Shown here in pieces: positions 17,240 through 25,991 of a stretch of 64,000 nucleotides of DNA. Position 1 is the stretch's first letter. Each line of letters starts with the position of its first letter. Source of the stretch: Paenibacillus_E sp964253085 (GTDB lineage: Bacteria > Bacillota > Bacilli > Paenibacillales > NBRC-103111); assembly GCF_964253085.1 (NCBI RefSeq), contig NZ_CAXUQH020000001.1:7812001-7876000 (forward strand), given 5' to 3'. A program made the translations under genes and the position numbers. The notes below the pieces were generated by a model. The model saw nothing but the letters and a program-made list of their open reading frames with translations, searched no databases and was not told the origin of the DNA.

Positions 17240-18097
17240 TCAAGACCAATCTGTATATAAATCTGTGCGGCGGTCGCGCCAGGTGGTGACGGAACCCCGC
17301 TCCCGGACGAGCGTCAGCAACGAGAGATCGAGATCGGCGGTCACAACCATATCGCCATTAATCTCCCCTTCGACGAGAATACCTTTAGGCGGGAATGGCA
17401 CATCATTTGGCGTAATGACAGCGGCTTGACCGAAGTTCGCTCTCATGAAATCAACCGTTGGCAAAGCGCCAACCGTCCCTGTTGTTACGACGTAGATCTG
17501 ATTCTCAATGGTCCGGGCATGACACGTATACCGAACCCGATGGAACCCATGCCGATCATCTGTACACGAAGGAGCGAACAGCACATCCGCCCCACGGGCT
17601 CTGGCCATCCGCACGATCTCAGGGAATTCCACATCGTAACAGACGAGAATGGCAATCCGCCCTTTGTCCGTATCAAAAACCTGCAGCGAATCCCCAGCGC
17701 CCATCCCCCATTCCTTCACTTCCGTTGGGGTAATATGAAGCTTTTTCTGCTCGCCAATACGACCATCTGGATAGAACAGGAACGCTGTGTTGAACAGCTT
17801 GTCTCCCTCAGCAGTAATGTGCGTACCGCCAATCAAATGCATGCCCGTTTGCTGAGCAAGTCCTTGAAATAAGTCGCGATATTTCTCCGTAAAAGAAGGG
17901 AGGGCTTCTATCGGCAATGCCTTGCCGTTCTCATCGCCAATGGACATCAGCTGTGTGGTGAACAACTCCGGAAACAGGACGAAATCCGCCTCAAACTCCT
18001 GCGCCACCTTCACATAATGCTCTACCTGTGCGGCAAACTCTTCAAAGCTGCTTATCGTATGTAAATGATATTGAACGGCAGATACCCGCATTTTCAT
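17240..18097 (-). CDS. Carbon-nitrogen hydrolase (nitrilase superfamily)
   Basis: Start ATG at 18097 (285 aa), behind GGAGGAG about 10 nt upstream. The catalytic triad is visible: Glu44 in LFPELF, Lys119 in QKKLHITPTE and Cys153 in LVCYDVEFPE, with ARTIENQIYVVTTG further on. Nitrilase-superfamily enzymes hydrolyse amides or nitriles through a Cys thioester. YNTAFLFYPDG-like and FTTQLMSIG features resemble the nitrilase half of B. subtilis YhcX. The gene lies 40 bp after the oxidoreductase gene and is followed by two GNAT genes with almost no spacing, so all four form an operon. Substrate unknown. Confidence 0.85.
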   Translation of the reverse strand: MKMRVSAVQYHLHTISSFEEFAAQVEHYVKVAQEFEADFVLFPELFTTQLMSIGDENGKALPIEALPSFTEKYRDLFQGLAQQTGMHLIGGTHITAEGDKLFNTAFLFYPDGRIGEQKKLHITPTEVKEWGMGAGDSLQVFDTDKGRIAILVCYDVEFPEIVRMARARGADVLFAPSCTDDRHGFHRVRYTCHARTIENQIYVVTTGTVGALPTVDFMRANFGQAAVITPNDVPFPPKGILVEGEINGDMVVTADLDLSLLTLVRERGSVTTWRDRRTDLYTDWS

Positions 18098-18137
18098 GAT
18101 TTCAACACTCCTCCACCACATTATTCAAACCAAACCT

Positions 18138-19127
18138 TTACAGCTTGACCAACACCCTGCCTCTTACCTTGCCTTCCAATACTAACTTCGCTGCCTCAGC
18201 AACCTCATCCAATACAACTTCCTTATACACCGTCTGCTCGAGCAGCCGTGGCTTCAACTCCGTTGCCATCCGCTCCCAGAGCGCTGTTCTCACTTCTGAC
18301 GGACAATAGACGGAATCAATGCCGAGTACATTCACACCTCGCAGGATAAAAGGATACACCGTCGCCGCAAAATCCGCGCCGCCCGTCAATCCACTCAGCG
18401 CCACGGAAGCGCCGTATTTCATTCGACTAAGCACGTGCGCGAGCGCCGGGCCTCCCACAGGATCAACCGCCCCAGCCCAATACTCCTTGCTGATTGGCTT
18501 ACTTTCGGCAGGCGAAAGCTCCTCCCGAGACAGCACACGCGTCGCGCCAAGCTCAAGCAAATACGCGTAGTCAGCAGACTTCCCTGTGCTTGCCTCTACT
18601 TCATAACCGAGGGCGGCGAGCATCGAGACGCTGCAGCTGCCTACACCACCCGTTGCCCCGCGCACTAGCACGGGTCCCTGCTCCTTGCGCAGCCCATTCA
18701 GCTCCATTCGATGAATGGACAGCGCTGCTGTAAATCCCGCTGTGCCAAGGATCATCGCTTCGCGATGCGTCAGTCCCTGCGGGAGTGGCACGACCCAATC
18801 GGCGGGGACGCGCGCATACGCGCTGAATCCGCCGAAATGCCCTGTGCCCAGCTCGTAGCTGGTCACGAGCACCTCATCTCCCTCGCGATAGCGGGGATCT
18901 GACGAGGCCACGACCGTACCCGCCAAATCAATGCCAGGTACCATAGGGTACTGGCGCACGACTCGCCCCGATGGGCTGCAAGCCATCGCATCTTTATAAT
19001 TGATACTGGAGTACGCGACGCGGATCGTCACTTCCCCAGCGGGTAAATCCTCCATGCGCAGTTCTTTTATTTGGCAAGAAAACTGATCCTGTATTCGCTC
19101 GACGACTACTGCGTTAAAGCTATCCAT
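18138..19127 (-). CDS. YhdH/YhfP-family quinone oxidoreductase (acrylyl-CoA reductase-like MDR)
   Basis: Start ATG at 19127 (329 aa), chosen for GGAGG 7 nt upstream. This is a zinc-free medium-chain dehydrogenase: an N-terminal GroES-like fold (VAYSSINYKDAMACSPSGRVVRQYPMVPGIDLAGTV, given here as family context over residues 45-85), then an NADPH-binding Rossmann fold with VRGATGGVGSCSVSMLAALGYEV and the STGK loop. The YhdH/AcuI branch reduces quinones or acrylyl-CoA-type substrates with NADPH. It is the first gene of the minus-strand operon with nitrilase and two acetyltransferases, hinting at a detoxification or salvage route. Confidence 0.85.
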   Translation of the reverse strand: MDSFNAVVVERIQDQFSCQIKELRMEDLPAGEVTIRVAYSSINYKDAMACSPSGRVVRQYPMVPGIDLAGTVVASSDPRYREGDEVLVTSYELGTGHFGGFSAYARVPADWVVPLPQGLTHREAMILGTAGFTAALSIHRMELNGLRKEQGPVLVRGATGGVGSCSVSMLAALGYEVEASTGKSADYAYLLELGATRVLSREELSPAESKPISKEYWAGAVDPVGGPALAHVLSRMKYGASVALSGLTGGADFAATVYPFILRGVNVLGIDSVYCPSEVRTALWERMATELKPRLLEQTVYKEVVLDEVAEAAKLVLEGKVRGRVLVKL

Positions 19128-19322
19128 ATTCACGCCTCCAAGCTATTTATCACCATTTCATTCGATTCTATTAGTTTACTAAATTTTGTAACTCCTTTCC
19201 ATTCTTGCATGCCCACACTTTCAATTATATTTTCCATTTGTTCCCTATGACCGCACGCAAGGATGTGATACCATTAAATCGACATTTTAACTAATAATTC
19301 TACAAATACTGGAGTGCGACCC

Positions 19323-20912
19323 ATGGATCCTACGTTAACCATGTTCATTTCAATCATCGCAACCTCGGGAGTTTTCACCGTCTTTTTGTGTATGTATGCC
19401 TATATCAAACGCAAAGAAATACCTAGTGCCTATACATTTGTCATCTATACGGCTACACAAGCCATTTATATTTTTGCTCATGCTTTTGAAATGGCCAGCG
19501 ATACGTTAGTCGAAGTAAAACGATGGACGATTCTCGAATATATTGGCATCGGGGCCGCGCCTGCCATTGGTTTACTGATTGTCATGCAGTACGTTGGCTT
19601 GAACTTGACTCGTAGTAAGATAGCAGCGCTCTTCGTCATTCCAGCCATTACCTTCGTTATGGTGATCACCAATGATTATCATCATTTATTTTATAAAGAA
19701 ATGTATTTTCGTGAAAATGCACCATTTCCCACTACGGATATCGTCATCGGACAATATTACATCGTTCACGGGGCTTATATATTCGGATGTATGCTGGCAG
19801 CGGTCGTCCTGCTCTTACGCAGATGGCGCCAAACTAAAAAAGCCTACCGTTTACAGCTCGTGACCTTAATCATGGGGCAATTCATGCCAATGACAGGGGC
19901 CTTCATTTATTTGATAGGCTTAACACCGTATGGCATGGATCCTGTGCCGATGATCCTTTGTGTGACTTCTGCCATGTACATTTGGGCGATTGTGTCAACT
20001 AGGATGCTGACGGTTATACCGATTGCGAAAGATCGTATTTTTGAAAGTATGCGGGAAGGCGCTATTGTGCTGGACTTCTCAGATCGGCTGGTGGACTTCA
20101 ACGGTGTGATTAACTCGATGTTTCCAGGATTAACAACCGACATGCTTGGATTAACGCTCGATGAAGCTTGGATTCGATTATCGGGTACCCCGTTTCCCGT
20201 AGTGCGATCAGAAGACGGTGCGCAGGAAGAATTTAGTTGGCGCGCCTCCGACGGCAAGGAATTCTTTTACCAGATCCGTTCCTCCGTTGTTCGGGGACGC
20301 AATGGGGAGCCGATCGGGAGCCTACTGATGCTGATCGACGTCACAGAGCAGAAACTGCTCCAAGATCAATTGGAACAGCTAGCCTATTATGATGGCTTGA
20401 CGAAGCTGCTGAATCGAACGGAGTTTCTCCGTCGGAGCAAGATGATCTTGGAAGAAGATCTGAGTAACCAGCTGTCGACGTGCATCCTTCTCTTCGATAT
20501 CGATCATTTCAAACATATCAATGACACCTACGGTCACGATGTTGGCGATCTCGCGATTCAGCACGTAGTGCAAGTGGCGAGGCAAATTGAGGTAGACGTA
20601 CCTAGTGCGCTGATTGCAAGGTATGGCGGTGAGGAGTTTGTCATCGCATTGCCTGCCTGCTCGCTGGATGAGGCGGCCTTGCTGGCCGAACAAATTCGCG
20701 CACAGCTTGAAGCGAAACCGATGAGCGGCAGCTTCGGCTCGATTGCCGTTACTGCAAGCTTCGGATTGACGCAGGCAAGCCATCGCGGAGATAGCTTGGA
20801 GATGCTTCTGAAGCATGCAGACATGGCCTTGTATCAGGCCAAACGGGCAGGTCGGAATCAGGTCCGCGTCTATGACGTGCCTGTAGAAGCGTCGTCAGGT
20901 ACCTCGCGGTGA
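19323..20912 (+). CDS. Diguanylate cyclase: 7TM sensor - PAS - GGDEF
   Basis: Start ATG at 19323 (529 aa), with TGGAG 8 nt upstream. The N-terminal 230 residues contain seven hydrophobic helices of the histidine-kinase 7TM type (MFISIIATSGVFTVFLCMYAYI, WTILEYIGIGAAPAIGLLI). A PAS domain follows (about 240-350, ending GSLLMLIDVTEQK), then GGDEF (about 365-525) with YYDGLTKLLNRTEFL, FDIDHFKHINDTYGHDVGD and RYGGEEF, so the cyclase site is intact. It should make c-di-GMP at the membrane. The inhibitory RxxD site five residues before RYGGEEF is replaced by VPSA, so product feedback is probably absent. It is monocistronic. Confidence 0.9.
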   Translation: MDPTLTMFISIIATSGVFTVFLCMYAYIKRKEIPSAYTFVIYTATQAIYIFAHAFEMASDTLVEVKRWTILEYIGIGAAPAIGLLIVMQYVGLNLTRSKIAALFVIPAITFVMVITNDYHHLFYKEMYFRENAPFPTTDIVIGQYYIVHGAYIFGCMLAAVVLLLRRWRQTKKAYRLQLVTLIMGQFMPMTGAFIYLIGLTPYGMDPVPMILCVTSAMYIWAIVSTRMLTVIPIAKDRIFESMREGAIVLDFSDRLVDFNGVINSMFPGLTTDMLGLTLDEAWIRLSGTPFPVVRSEDGAQEEFSWRASDGKEFFYQIRSSVVRGRNGEPIGSLLMLIDVTEQKLLQDQLEQLAYYDGLTKLLNRTEFLRRSKMILEEDLSNQLSTCILLFDIDHFKHINDTYGHDVGDLAIQHVVQVARQIEVDVPSALIARYGGEEFVIALPACSLDEAALLAEQIRAQLEAKPMSGSFGSIAVTASFGLTQASHRGDSLEMLLKHADMALYQAKRAGRNQVRVYDVPVEASSGTSR

Positions 20913-21264
20913 GCATTAGCTGTAGAAACTACAGTTAAAATTGGCTAAACTCGGCGATTCCTGAGTTTAGTTGGAAAAACTACAGCTAATTCTGTCATAT
21001 GAGAGCATTTCGGCAAAAATGGCCTGAATTAGCCGTAGGAAATCCTTTTATTCAGCGCGCGCGGGGAAAAGGAGCTGGAATAGATGGAGAAAATCCAGTT
21101 GTTTGGCTGGTGGGGGACTGGCGGGGAGTTAGCGGGTACGAAGGGGTTGGTGCGGGATTGGGTGGGTCTGTTGAGGACTAGTGAGAGAATGGCGCGGGAT
21201 TGATGGGGACCCACGAGAATTGACAGCAGCTGCGACGGACTGATACGTGCTCTACTAAATAGCA
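20913..21264. repeat. Intergenic region with palindromic repeats and a G-quadruplex-like tract
   Basis: No gene is supported between the two converging genes. Hairpins: TTAGCTGTAG-aaa-CTACAGTTAA at 20916-20938; CTAAACTC and GAGTTTAG inverted at 20945-20970; TTAGTTGGAAAAACTACAGCTAA-type copy at 20967-20989 (arms split); and TAGATGGA-gaaaa-TCCAGTTG at 21081-21101. From 21112 to 21146 four runs of three or more G occur on the plus strand with spacers of 6, 7 and 6 bases. Confidence 0.7.
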
Positions 21265-21298
21265 AAAGGGAGTTCCCCTCTACGGGAACTCCCTTTCT
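21265..21298 (-). terminator. Bidirectional terminator after the ABC exporter
   Basis: AAAGGGAGTTCCC-ctctac-GGGAACTCCCTTT is a perfect 13-bp stem with A/T flanks on both sides, between the converging cyclase and exporter genes. Confidence 0.9.
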
Positions 21299-21326
21299 AT
21301 TTCTTATCGGACTCCACGTCCGTCCG

Positions 21327-23102
21327 TCAAAGCGAACTTGCTTCGCTGAATTGGCTCGCATACAAATCATAGTAATGCCCACGAATCGCCAGCAGCTCCT
21401 CGTGCGTGCCGCGCTCCACGATCTCGCCGCCGTGGATGACCAGAATTGCACTCGCTTCGCGAATCGTGCTGAGCCGGTGGGCGATCACGAAGCTCGTTCG
21501 CCCTTTCATGAGCACGCCCATCGCCTGCTGGATGTGCTGCTCGGTACGCGTGTCGACGGAGCTCGTCGCCTCGTCGAGCACGAGAATCGCGGGGTCGGCG
21601 AGAATCGCCCGCGCGATCGTGAGCAGCTGCCGCTGTCCTTGACTCAAGTTGCCGCCACCGGCGGTCAACTTGGCGTCATAGCCGTTCGGCAGCTTGCGAA
21701 TGAACCCGTCCGCGTTCGCTAGCTGCGCGGCGGCTTCCACTTCTTCGTCCGTAGCGTCTAAGCGGCCGAAGCGGATATTTTCTCGGATCGTCCCCGAGAA
21801 CAGATAAACATCCTGCAGCACGAGGCCGAGCTGGCTGCGTAGACTGTCTTTTTCCATATCACGAATGTCGAGCCCATCTATCGTAATACTGCCCTCATTT
21901 ACATCGTAGAAGCGAGTCAGCAGATTGATGATCGTTGTCTTGCCTGCACCCGTAGGGCCCACTAGAGCAATCAAATCGCCAGGCTCCGCAGTGAACGAAA
22001 CCTCATGCAGCGTGGGCACTTCGTCCGTGTAGCTGAAGGAAACGTTTTGAAACACAACTTCACCTTTGACATTGGTTAGCTGTACGCCTTCCTTGCTCGA
22101 ATCGTATTCCGTCTCCTTATCCATCACTTCAAAAACCCGCTCCGCACCCGCAATACCCGACTGAATCATATTATACTGGTTGGCAAGATCGTTAATAGGA
22201 CGACTAAATTGCTTCGAATAGTTCAAAAAGCTGATAATCACACCAACCATCGTCCATCCCCTCAGCACCATCCAACCCCCGATAGCAGCCAGTAGAATGA
22301 AGCTAAAATGATTGATCATATTCATGCTCGGCCCCATCATACCCGAGAGCTGCTGTGCACCTGTACCAGCGACTCGAAGCTGCTTATTAATTGCAGCAAG
22401 TTGATCGACGGCAGCGGCTTCGCGCTGGAACGTTTTCACTACTTTTTGCCCAGAAATCGTCTCTTCGATTAAGCCATTCAGTTCCCCAAGCCGCTGCTGC
22501 TGCTCTTTGAACAAGCGTTGTGTATGTTTCGTGATTTGCTTGGTTGTGAAAAGTACGATAGGAACCGTGATTAAGGCGATGAGCGTAAGCCAAATATTCA
22601 AAGTAATCATCATAATCAACGACCCGACAATCATAATGATACTGGTCATGATCTGCGTTAAATTTTGACTGAGCGTAGTCGCGACGTTATCGACATCATT
22701 GGTCGTGCGGCTCATGAGTTCCCCATGTGAGGTCTTGTCAAAATAGCTGATAGGCAGCTTGTGCAGGTGGCGGAAAAGATCCTGTCTCATTTGCCAGACG
22801 GTTCGCTGGGATACCCCAGCAATCAGATAGGATTGGATCCAAGATGCAGCCCCGCTGACTACGTAACAGCCGAGTAGAAGGAGACACAGTCCAAGCAGCC
22901 CACTCCGGTCTCGCGGTATGATGTAATCGTCAATGGCTCTACCGATTAAATAAGGTCCAAGCAAGGCAAGACCGCTGCCTAGAACCGTCAAGATCGCAAC
23001 AGTGATCAGCCCGGTACGTTGAAGTCTTAGATAGCCCCACATGCGAAGGAGGGTTGCGCCGATGTTTTTCGCGCGTGGTTTGCGCGCTTGCTTGTTAGCC
23101 AT
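21327..23102 (-). CDS. Heterodimeric ABC exporter subunit with canonical Walker B (YfiC-like)
   Basis: Start ATG at 23102 (591 aa), with GGAGG 9 nt upstream; it overlaps the previous gene's stop by 8 bp (ATGGCTAA), so the two are translationally coupled. Six transmembrane helices lie in residues about 15-310, followed by the nucleotide-binding domain: Walker A GPTGAGKTT, Q-loop VLQDVYLFSG, signature LSQGQRQ, Walker B ILVLDEATSSVD with the catalytic Glu, and the H-loop His in IAHRLST. It pairs with the upstream subunit, whose own Walker B is degenerate. Such type IV ABC exporters (YfiBC, BmrCD, LmrCD) pump drugs or lipophilic compounds outward. A MarR repressor heads the operon. Confidence 0.9.
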   Translation of the reverse strand: MANKQARKPRAKNIGATLLRMWGYLRLQRTGLITVAILTVLGSGLALLGPYLIGRAIDDYIIPRDRSGLLGLCLLLLGCYVVSGAASWIQSYLIAGVSQRTVWQMRQDLFRHLHKLPISYFDKTSHGELMSRTTNDVDNVATTLSQNLTQIMTSIIMIVGSLIMMITLNIWLTLIALITVPIVLFTTKQITKHTQRLFKEQQQRLGELNGLIEETISGQKVVKTFQREAAAVDQLAAINKQLRVAGTGAQQLSGMMGPSMNMINHFSFILLAAIGGWMVLRGWTMVGVIISFLNYSKQFSRPINDLANQYNMIQSGIAGAERVFEVMDKETEYDSSKEGVQLTNVKGEVVFQNVSFSYTDEVPTLHEVSFTAEPGDLIALVGPTGAGKTTIINLLTRFYDVNEGSITIDGLDIRDMEKDSLRSQLGLVLQDVYLFSGTIRENIRFGRLDATDEEVEAAAQLANADGFIRKLPNGYDAKLTAGGGNLSQGQRQLLTIARAILADPAILVLDEATSSVDTRTEQHIQQAMGVLMKGRTSFVIAHRLSTIREASAILVIHGGEIVERGTHEELLAIRGHYYDLYASQFSEASSL

Positions 23103-24873
23103 GCAGAGCCGCCTCCTTCCCCTGCTGGGAGTTGTAAATATCTTGGTACAGCGCGCTTGTCGCCAGCAGTTCCTCATGTGTTCCTCGTGCAGCGATGCGC
23201 CCCTCTTCTAAGACAAGAATTTGATCGGCCTGCAGGACGGAGGAGACGCGCTGCGCGATAATGATGCGTGTACTGCCTGCCATCAACGCTTGCAGAGAAC
23301 GTTGGATGCGTTTCTCCGTACCTAAATCAATAGCACTCGTGCTGTCATCCAGCACAAGTAATGGAGATCGCAGAAGCAAGGCCCGAGCTATCGCTATTCG
23401 CTGCTTTTGACCACCAGACAGGTTCACGCCTCGTTGTCCCAACTTGGCTCCATAACCCTCAGGTAGGTTGGAGATGAAGCTATCGGCCTCTGCTGCTTGG
23501 GCGACTGCCGTTATCTCGGCATCCGATGCCCCCGGCTTGCCGAAAAGAATGTTATCGCGAATCGTCCCACTAAACAAAATGGACTGCTGCAGCACAATTC
23601 CCACTTGACTCCGCAGCTGCTCGACGGGCAGTTCTTTCACATCAACGCCATTCAGGCGAATATGTCCACTGGACGCATCATAAAGTCGCGGGATCAAGCT
23701 AACCAGTGTGGATTTACCTGAGCCTGTCGCCCCAAGAATGCCAATCGTTTGACCTGCCAATGCCTTGAAAGAAATATCCTGGAGAACTGGCTGATCGGGA
23801 GCTGTTTCATAAACGAATGAAACCCGCTCAAATTCTAACTCACAGCCCACCACTGGGGAGGATGGAGCCAAAGATTGCTTTGGTTCAAGTGCTTCTGATT
23901 TATCCTGATCCTGAGCAGGCTCATTTGGGTCCACTTGCGTATCGAGTACTTCTCGAATCCGTTCGGCGGAAACCTGCGCGCGGGAAATATTCATCAGCGT
24001 ATTCGTAATGGAAACGAGCGAAAACAACACTTGGCTTATATAGATGATGAATGCGGCCAAATCACCAATTGCCATCGAACCGCTCCACGTTTGAGCACCG
24101 CCGAACCAAAGAACGGCAACGATGCTTATGTTCAAAATCAACGTCATCAGCGGCCCGCTTGTAGCCAAGGCCCGAGCAGAGCTAAGACTGGCGTTCAACA
24201 GGTCCGTGTTCGCTTTGCCAAAGCGGGTCCGCTCGAAGGCGGCGCGAACAAAAGCTTTGATCACACGAATACCCGTCGTGCTCTCTTGCATAACCGTGTT
24301 TACGCGATCGATCTTCGTCTGCATCTGGCGAAAAAGCGGCGTAGAGCGTTTCATCAATACATACAGAATGACGAATTGAATCGGTACGACGGCTAGCAGG
24401 ATCAAGGAAAGGCGTGGTGAGATGACCACAGCCATGATCAAACTGCCAATAAGCAGCGACGCTTCACGTATAAATTGGCGCAGTAAAATTTGCAGGATGT
24501 TCAGCATTTGCATCACATCGCTGGTCAAACGAGTGATCAGTGATCCGGTCGAGAATGTATCCAATTGTCGGAACGACAAAGATTGCACCTTCTCGAATAC
24601 GCTTAGCCGCAGATCAGCACCGAAGCTTTGGGCAGCCTTCACTGAGAAAAATGTACAACCCACGCCACCGACAAGGCCAATGAGAGCGACGCCCAACATA
24701 TGTATGCCTGTGGACCACACTAAAGCCAGATTCCCTTCGGCAACCCCGTGATTCACAATGGTCGCCATGAGGCGGGGCTGCGATAAATCCATGCATACCT
24801 CCATCACCATCAGCAAAGGAGCAAGCAGTGTTATGAACCAATACGGTTTAACAAATGATCGTAGTTTCCACAT
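23095..24873 (-). CDS. Heterodimeric ABC exporter subunit with degenerate Walker B (YfiB-like)
   Basis: A 592-residue full half-transporter: six transmembrane helices (about 15-305), a Pro/Gln/Asp-rich linker, then the nucleotide-binding domain. Walker A is GATGSGKST, the signature LSGGQKQRIAIARAL, and Walker B LLVLDDSTSAID, where Asp replaces the catalytic Glu. The switch His is replaced too (IAQRVSS instead of IAHRLS). One ATP site of the dimer is thus non-hydrolytic, as in LmrC, BmrC and TM287. AAAGGA lies 9 nt before the ATG. It follows the MarR gene by 39 bp and is coupled to the partner gene downstream. Confidence 0.9.
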   Translation of the reverse strand: MWKLRSFVKPYWFITLLAPLLMVMEVCMDLSQPRLMATIVNHGVAEGNLALVWSTGIHMLGVALIGLVGGVGCTFFSVKAAQSFGADLRLSVFEKVQSLSFRQLDTFSTGSLITRLTSDVMQMLNILQILLRQFIREASLLIGSLIMAVVISPRLSLILLAVVPIQFVILYVLMKRSTPLFRQMQTKIDRVNTVMQESTTGIRVIKAFVRAAFERTRFGKANTDLLNASLSSARALATSGPLMTLILNISIVAVLWFGGAQTWSGSMAIGDLAAFIIYISQVLFSLVSITNTLMNISRAQVSAERIREVLDTQVDPNEPAQDQDKSEALEPKQSLAPSSPVVGCELEFERVSFVYETAPDQPVLQDISFKALAGQTIGILGATGSGKSTLVSLIPRLYDASSGHIRLNGVDVKELPVEQLRSQVGIVLQQSILFSGTIRDNILFGKPGASDAEITAVAQAAEADSFISNLPEGYGAKLGQRGVNLSGGQKQRIAIARALLLRSPLLVLDDSTSAIDLGTEKRIQRSLQALMAGSTRIIIAQRVSSVLQADQILVLEEGRIAARGTHEELLATSALYQDIYNSQQGKEAALHG

Positions 24874-24912
24874 GGCATGATGTCCTTTCTTTTGTTTGCC
24901 GCCTAACTATTT

Positions 24913-25356
24913 TTATTCATCTTTAGGACGGAGATTATCTTTCATTTGAAGCAGAAGGCGGCGAAATAGTAGCTTTTCCTCAGGTAGAAAATGCGCAAAA
25001 GTCATCTCATCCGCAGTCTGGATCGCCTCTTTGACATGCACGGTGACTTCCTTGCCCTTCTCGGTCAGGTAGACACGCGTAACCCGTTGATCATTCTCGT
25101 CAGGGCGGCGTTCGACGAGGCCTGTTTTTTCCATGCGGTCCACCATGACGGACAGGGTCGCGCGTTTATTGTGGATGCGAGCCGCAAGCTCGCTATGGCT
25201 AAGTCCGTCCTCTACGGACAAAGCAAGCAGCAACGGGGGTTGCCCCGGATAAACATCATAGGTATGAATGATTTGATCAATCGTATGTCGGTGCATTTTC
25301 AGCAAATGTGACATCAGGTGGGTAAGTGATTCTGGATTATGGTGGTGACGCGACAA
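24913..25356 (-). CDS. MarR-family repressor of the ABC exporter operon
   Basis: The start is TTG at 25356 (147 aa): AAGGAG is 9 nt upstream, and the promoter at 25394-25422 lies inside the longer frame to 25437, ruling that out. The fold is MarR: LLKMHRHTIDQI, the wing-helix core GLSHSELAARIHNKRATLSVMVDRMEKTGLVERR (recognition region around residues 62-95), and the wing DENDQRVTRVYLTEKGKEV. It is the first gene of an operon with the two exporter subunits and has a near-perfect palindromic operator between promoter and ribosome site, so it very probably represses its own operon until a drug-like ligand binds. Confidence 0.9.
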   Translation of the reverse strand: MSRHHHNPESLTHLMSHLLKMHRHTIDQIIHTYDVYPGQPPLLLALSVEDGLSHSELAARIHNKRATLSVMVDRMEKTGLVERRPDENDQRVTRVYLTEKGKEVTVHVKEAIQTADEMTFAHFLPEEKLLFRRLLLQMKDNLRPKDE

Positions 25357-25372
25357 TGAAACACTCTCCTTT

Positions 25373-25392
25373 TTAGTTAGTCGGCTAATTAA
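25373..25392. promoter_or_regulatory. MarR operator
   Basis: TTAGTTAG-tcgg-CTAATTAA: 8-bp half-sites with one mismatch, typical of MarR-family sites. It lies just downstream of the -10 box and before the ribosome binding site of the marR gene, so binding would block transcription. Confidence 0.8.
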
Positions 25393-25393
25393 T

Positions 25394-25422
25394 ATTTTAG
25401 ATAGCACTGCTCGTCCTGTCAA
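25394..25422 (-). promoter_or_regulatory. Sigma-A promoter of the marR-ABC-ABC operon
   Basis: On the minus strand: TTGACA (25417-25422), 17-bp spacer, TAAAAT (25394-25399). The start point would fall in the MarR operator. Confidence 0.88.
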
Positions 25423-25951
25423 TACGATTTTTTCCATTTGCGCGTGGGTGAGGATTCCGTGATAGGAAGTATGGGATGAGCAGGGAGTTGGGGAAAAATG
25501 GTGTATGGAGGATACTTGGAGAGGATGTTTATGGTGGTGCGGGCGGGGAGTGCTTGGTTTTGGTGCTGGAGGCGGTTGGGGATGCGGCTTCGGGTGGTGG
25601 GGATGGTTCGGGAAGTAATTAGCTTGTTTCTGGTGCGAGTGGTTTGGTGGGCTTGGTGCGTCTGTTGGTGGGGGCGGGTTGGGGAGTTAAACTAGCTCAA
25701 CAATCACTTTGATGGAAAATCTCCATCTAGTTTCTCTAATCCCACCTCAAATTTCGGTTTAGATGGATTTTCTCCATCTAATTTCCCCCATTTAGCGCTA
25801 TATGGGAGAATCCATGGAAATTAGCTGTACTATTTCCAGTTAATCTCTGATTTCAAGTGTTTCCCTTGAAATTAGCTGTACCTTTTCCAGTTATTCCAGC
25901 ACAACTGGAAAGATCCGTATACCCGCGCGCCCTACTACGCGCGCGCGCAAC
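25423..25951. repeat. Intergenic region with G-rich stretch and at least five palindrome copies
   Basis: 25490-25690 is strongly G/T-skewed on the plus strand; the open frame it contains is Trp/Val/Arg-rich noise. From 25711 come palindromes: GATGGA-aaatc-TCCATC (25711-25727); TAGATGGA-ttttc-TCCATCTA, perfect 8-bp arms (25760-25780); TTAGCTGTA...TTTCCAGTTAA (25821-25843); TTAGCTGTA...TTTTCCAGTTA (25872-25893); TTCCAG-cacaa-CTGGAA (25894-25910). Alternating CG-rich sequence (CGCGCGCG) follows near 25921-25949. Confidence 0.75.
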
Positions 25952-25980
25952 AAAAAATCCCTGGTCCACCGACCAGGGAT
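25952..25980 (-). terminator. Terminator of the gal operon
   Basis: ATCCCTGGTC and GACCAGGGAT form a perfect 10-bp stem around 4 nt; on the minus strand it is followed by six T. It lies 12 bp after the galT stop. Confidence 0.92.
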
Positions 25981-25991
25981 TCCGCACTAAC

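Noticed and set aside
20999..21181. Open frame of 60 codons in the gap after the diguanylate cyclase
   Set aside because: Runs through palindromes and the G-rich tract; Gly/Val/Trp-rich composition typical of noise.
23497..24008. Plus-strand open frames opposite the ABC exporter genes
   Set aside because: They mirror conserved ABC motifs on the other strand and have no start signals.
25498..25695. Open frame of 65 codons with GTG start
   Set aside because: Trp/Val/Arg-rich translation of a G/T-skewed gap, no ribosome site, no relation to neighbours; taken as chance.
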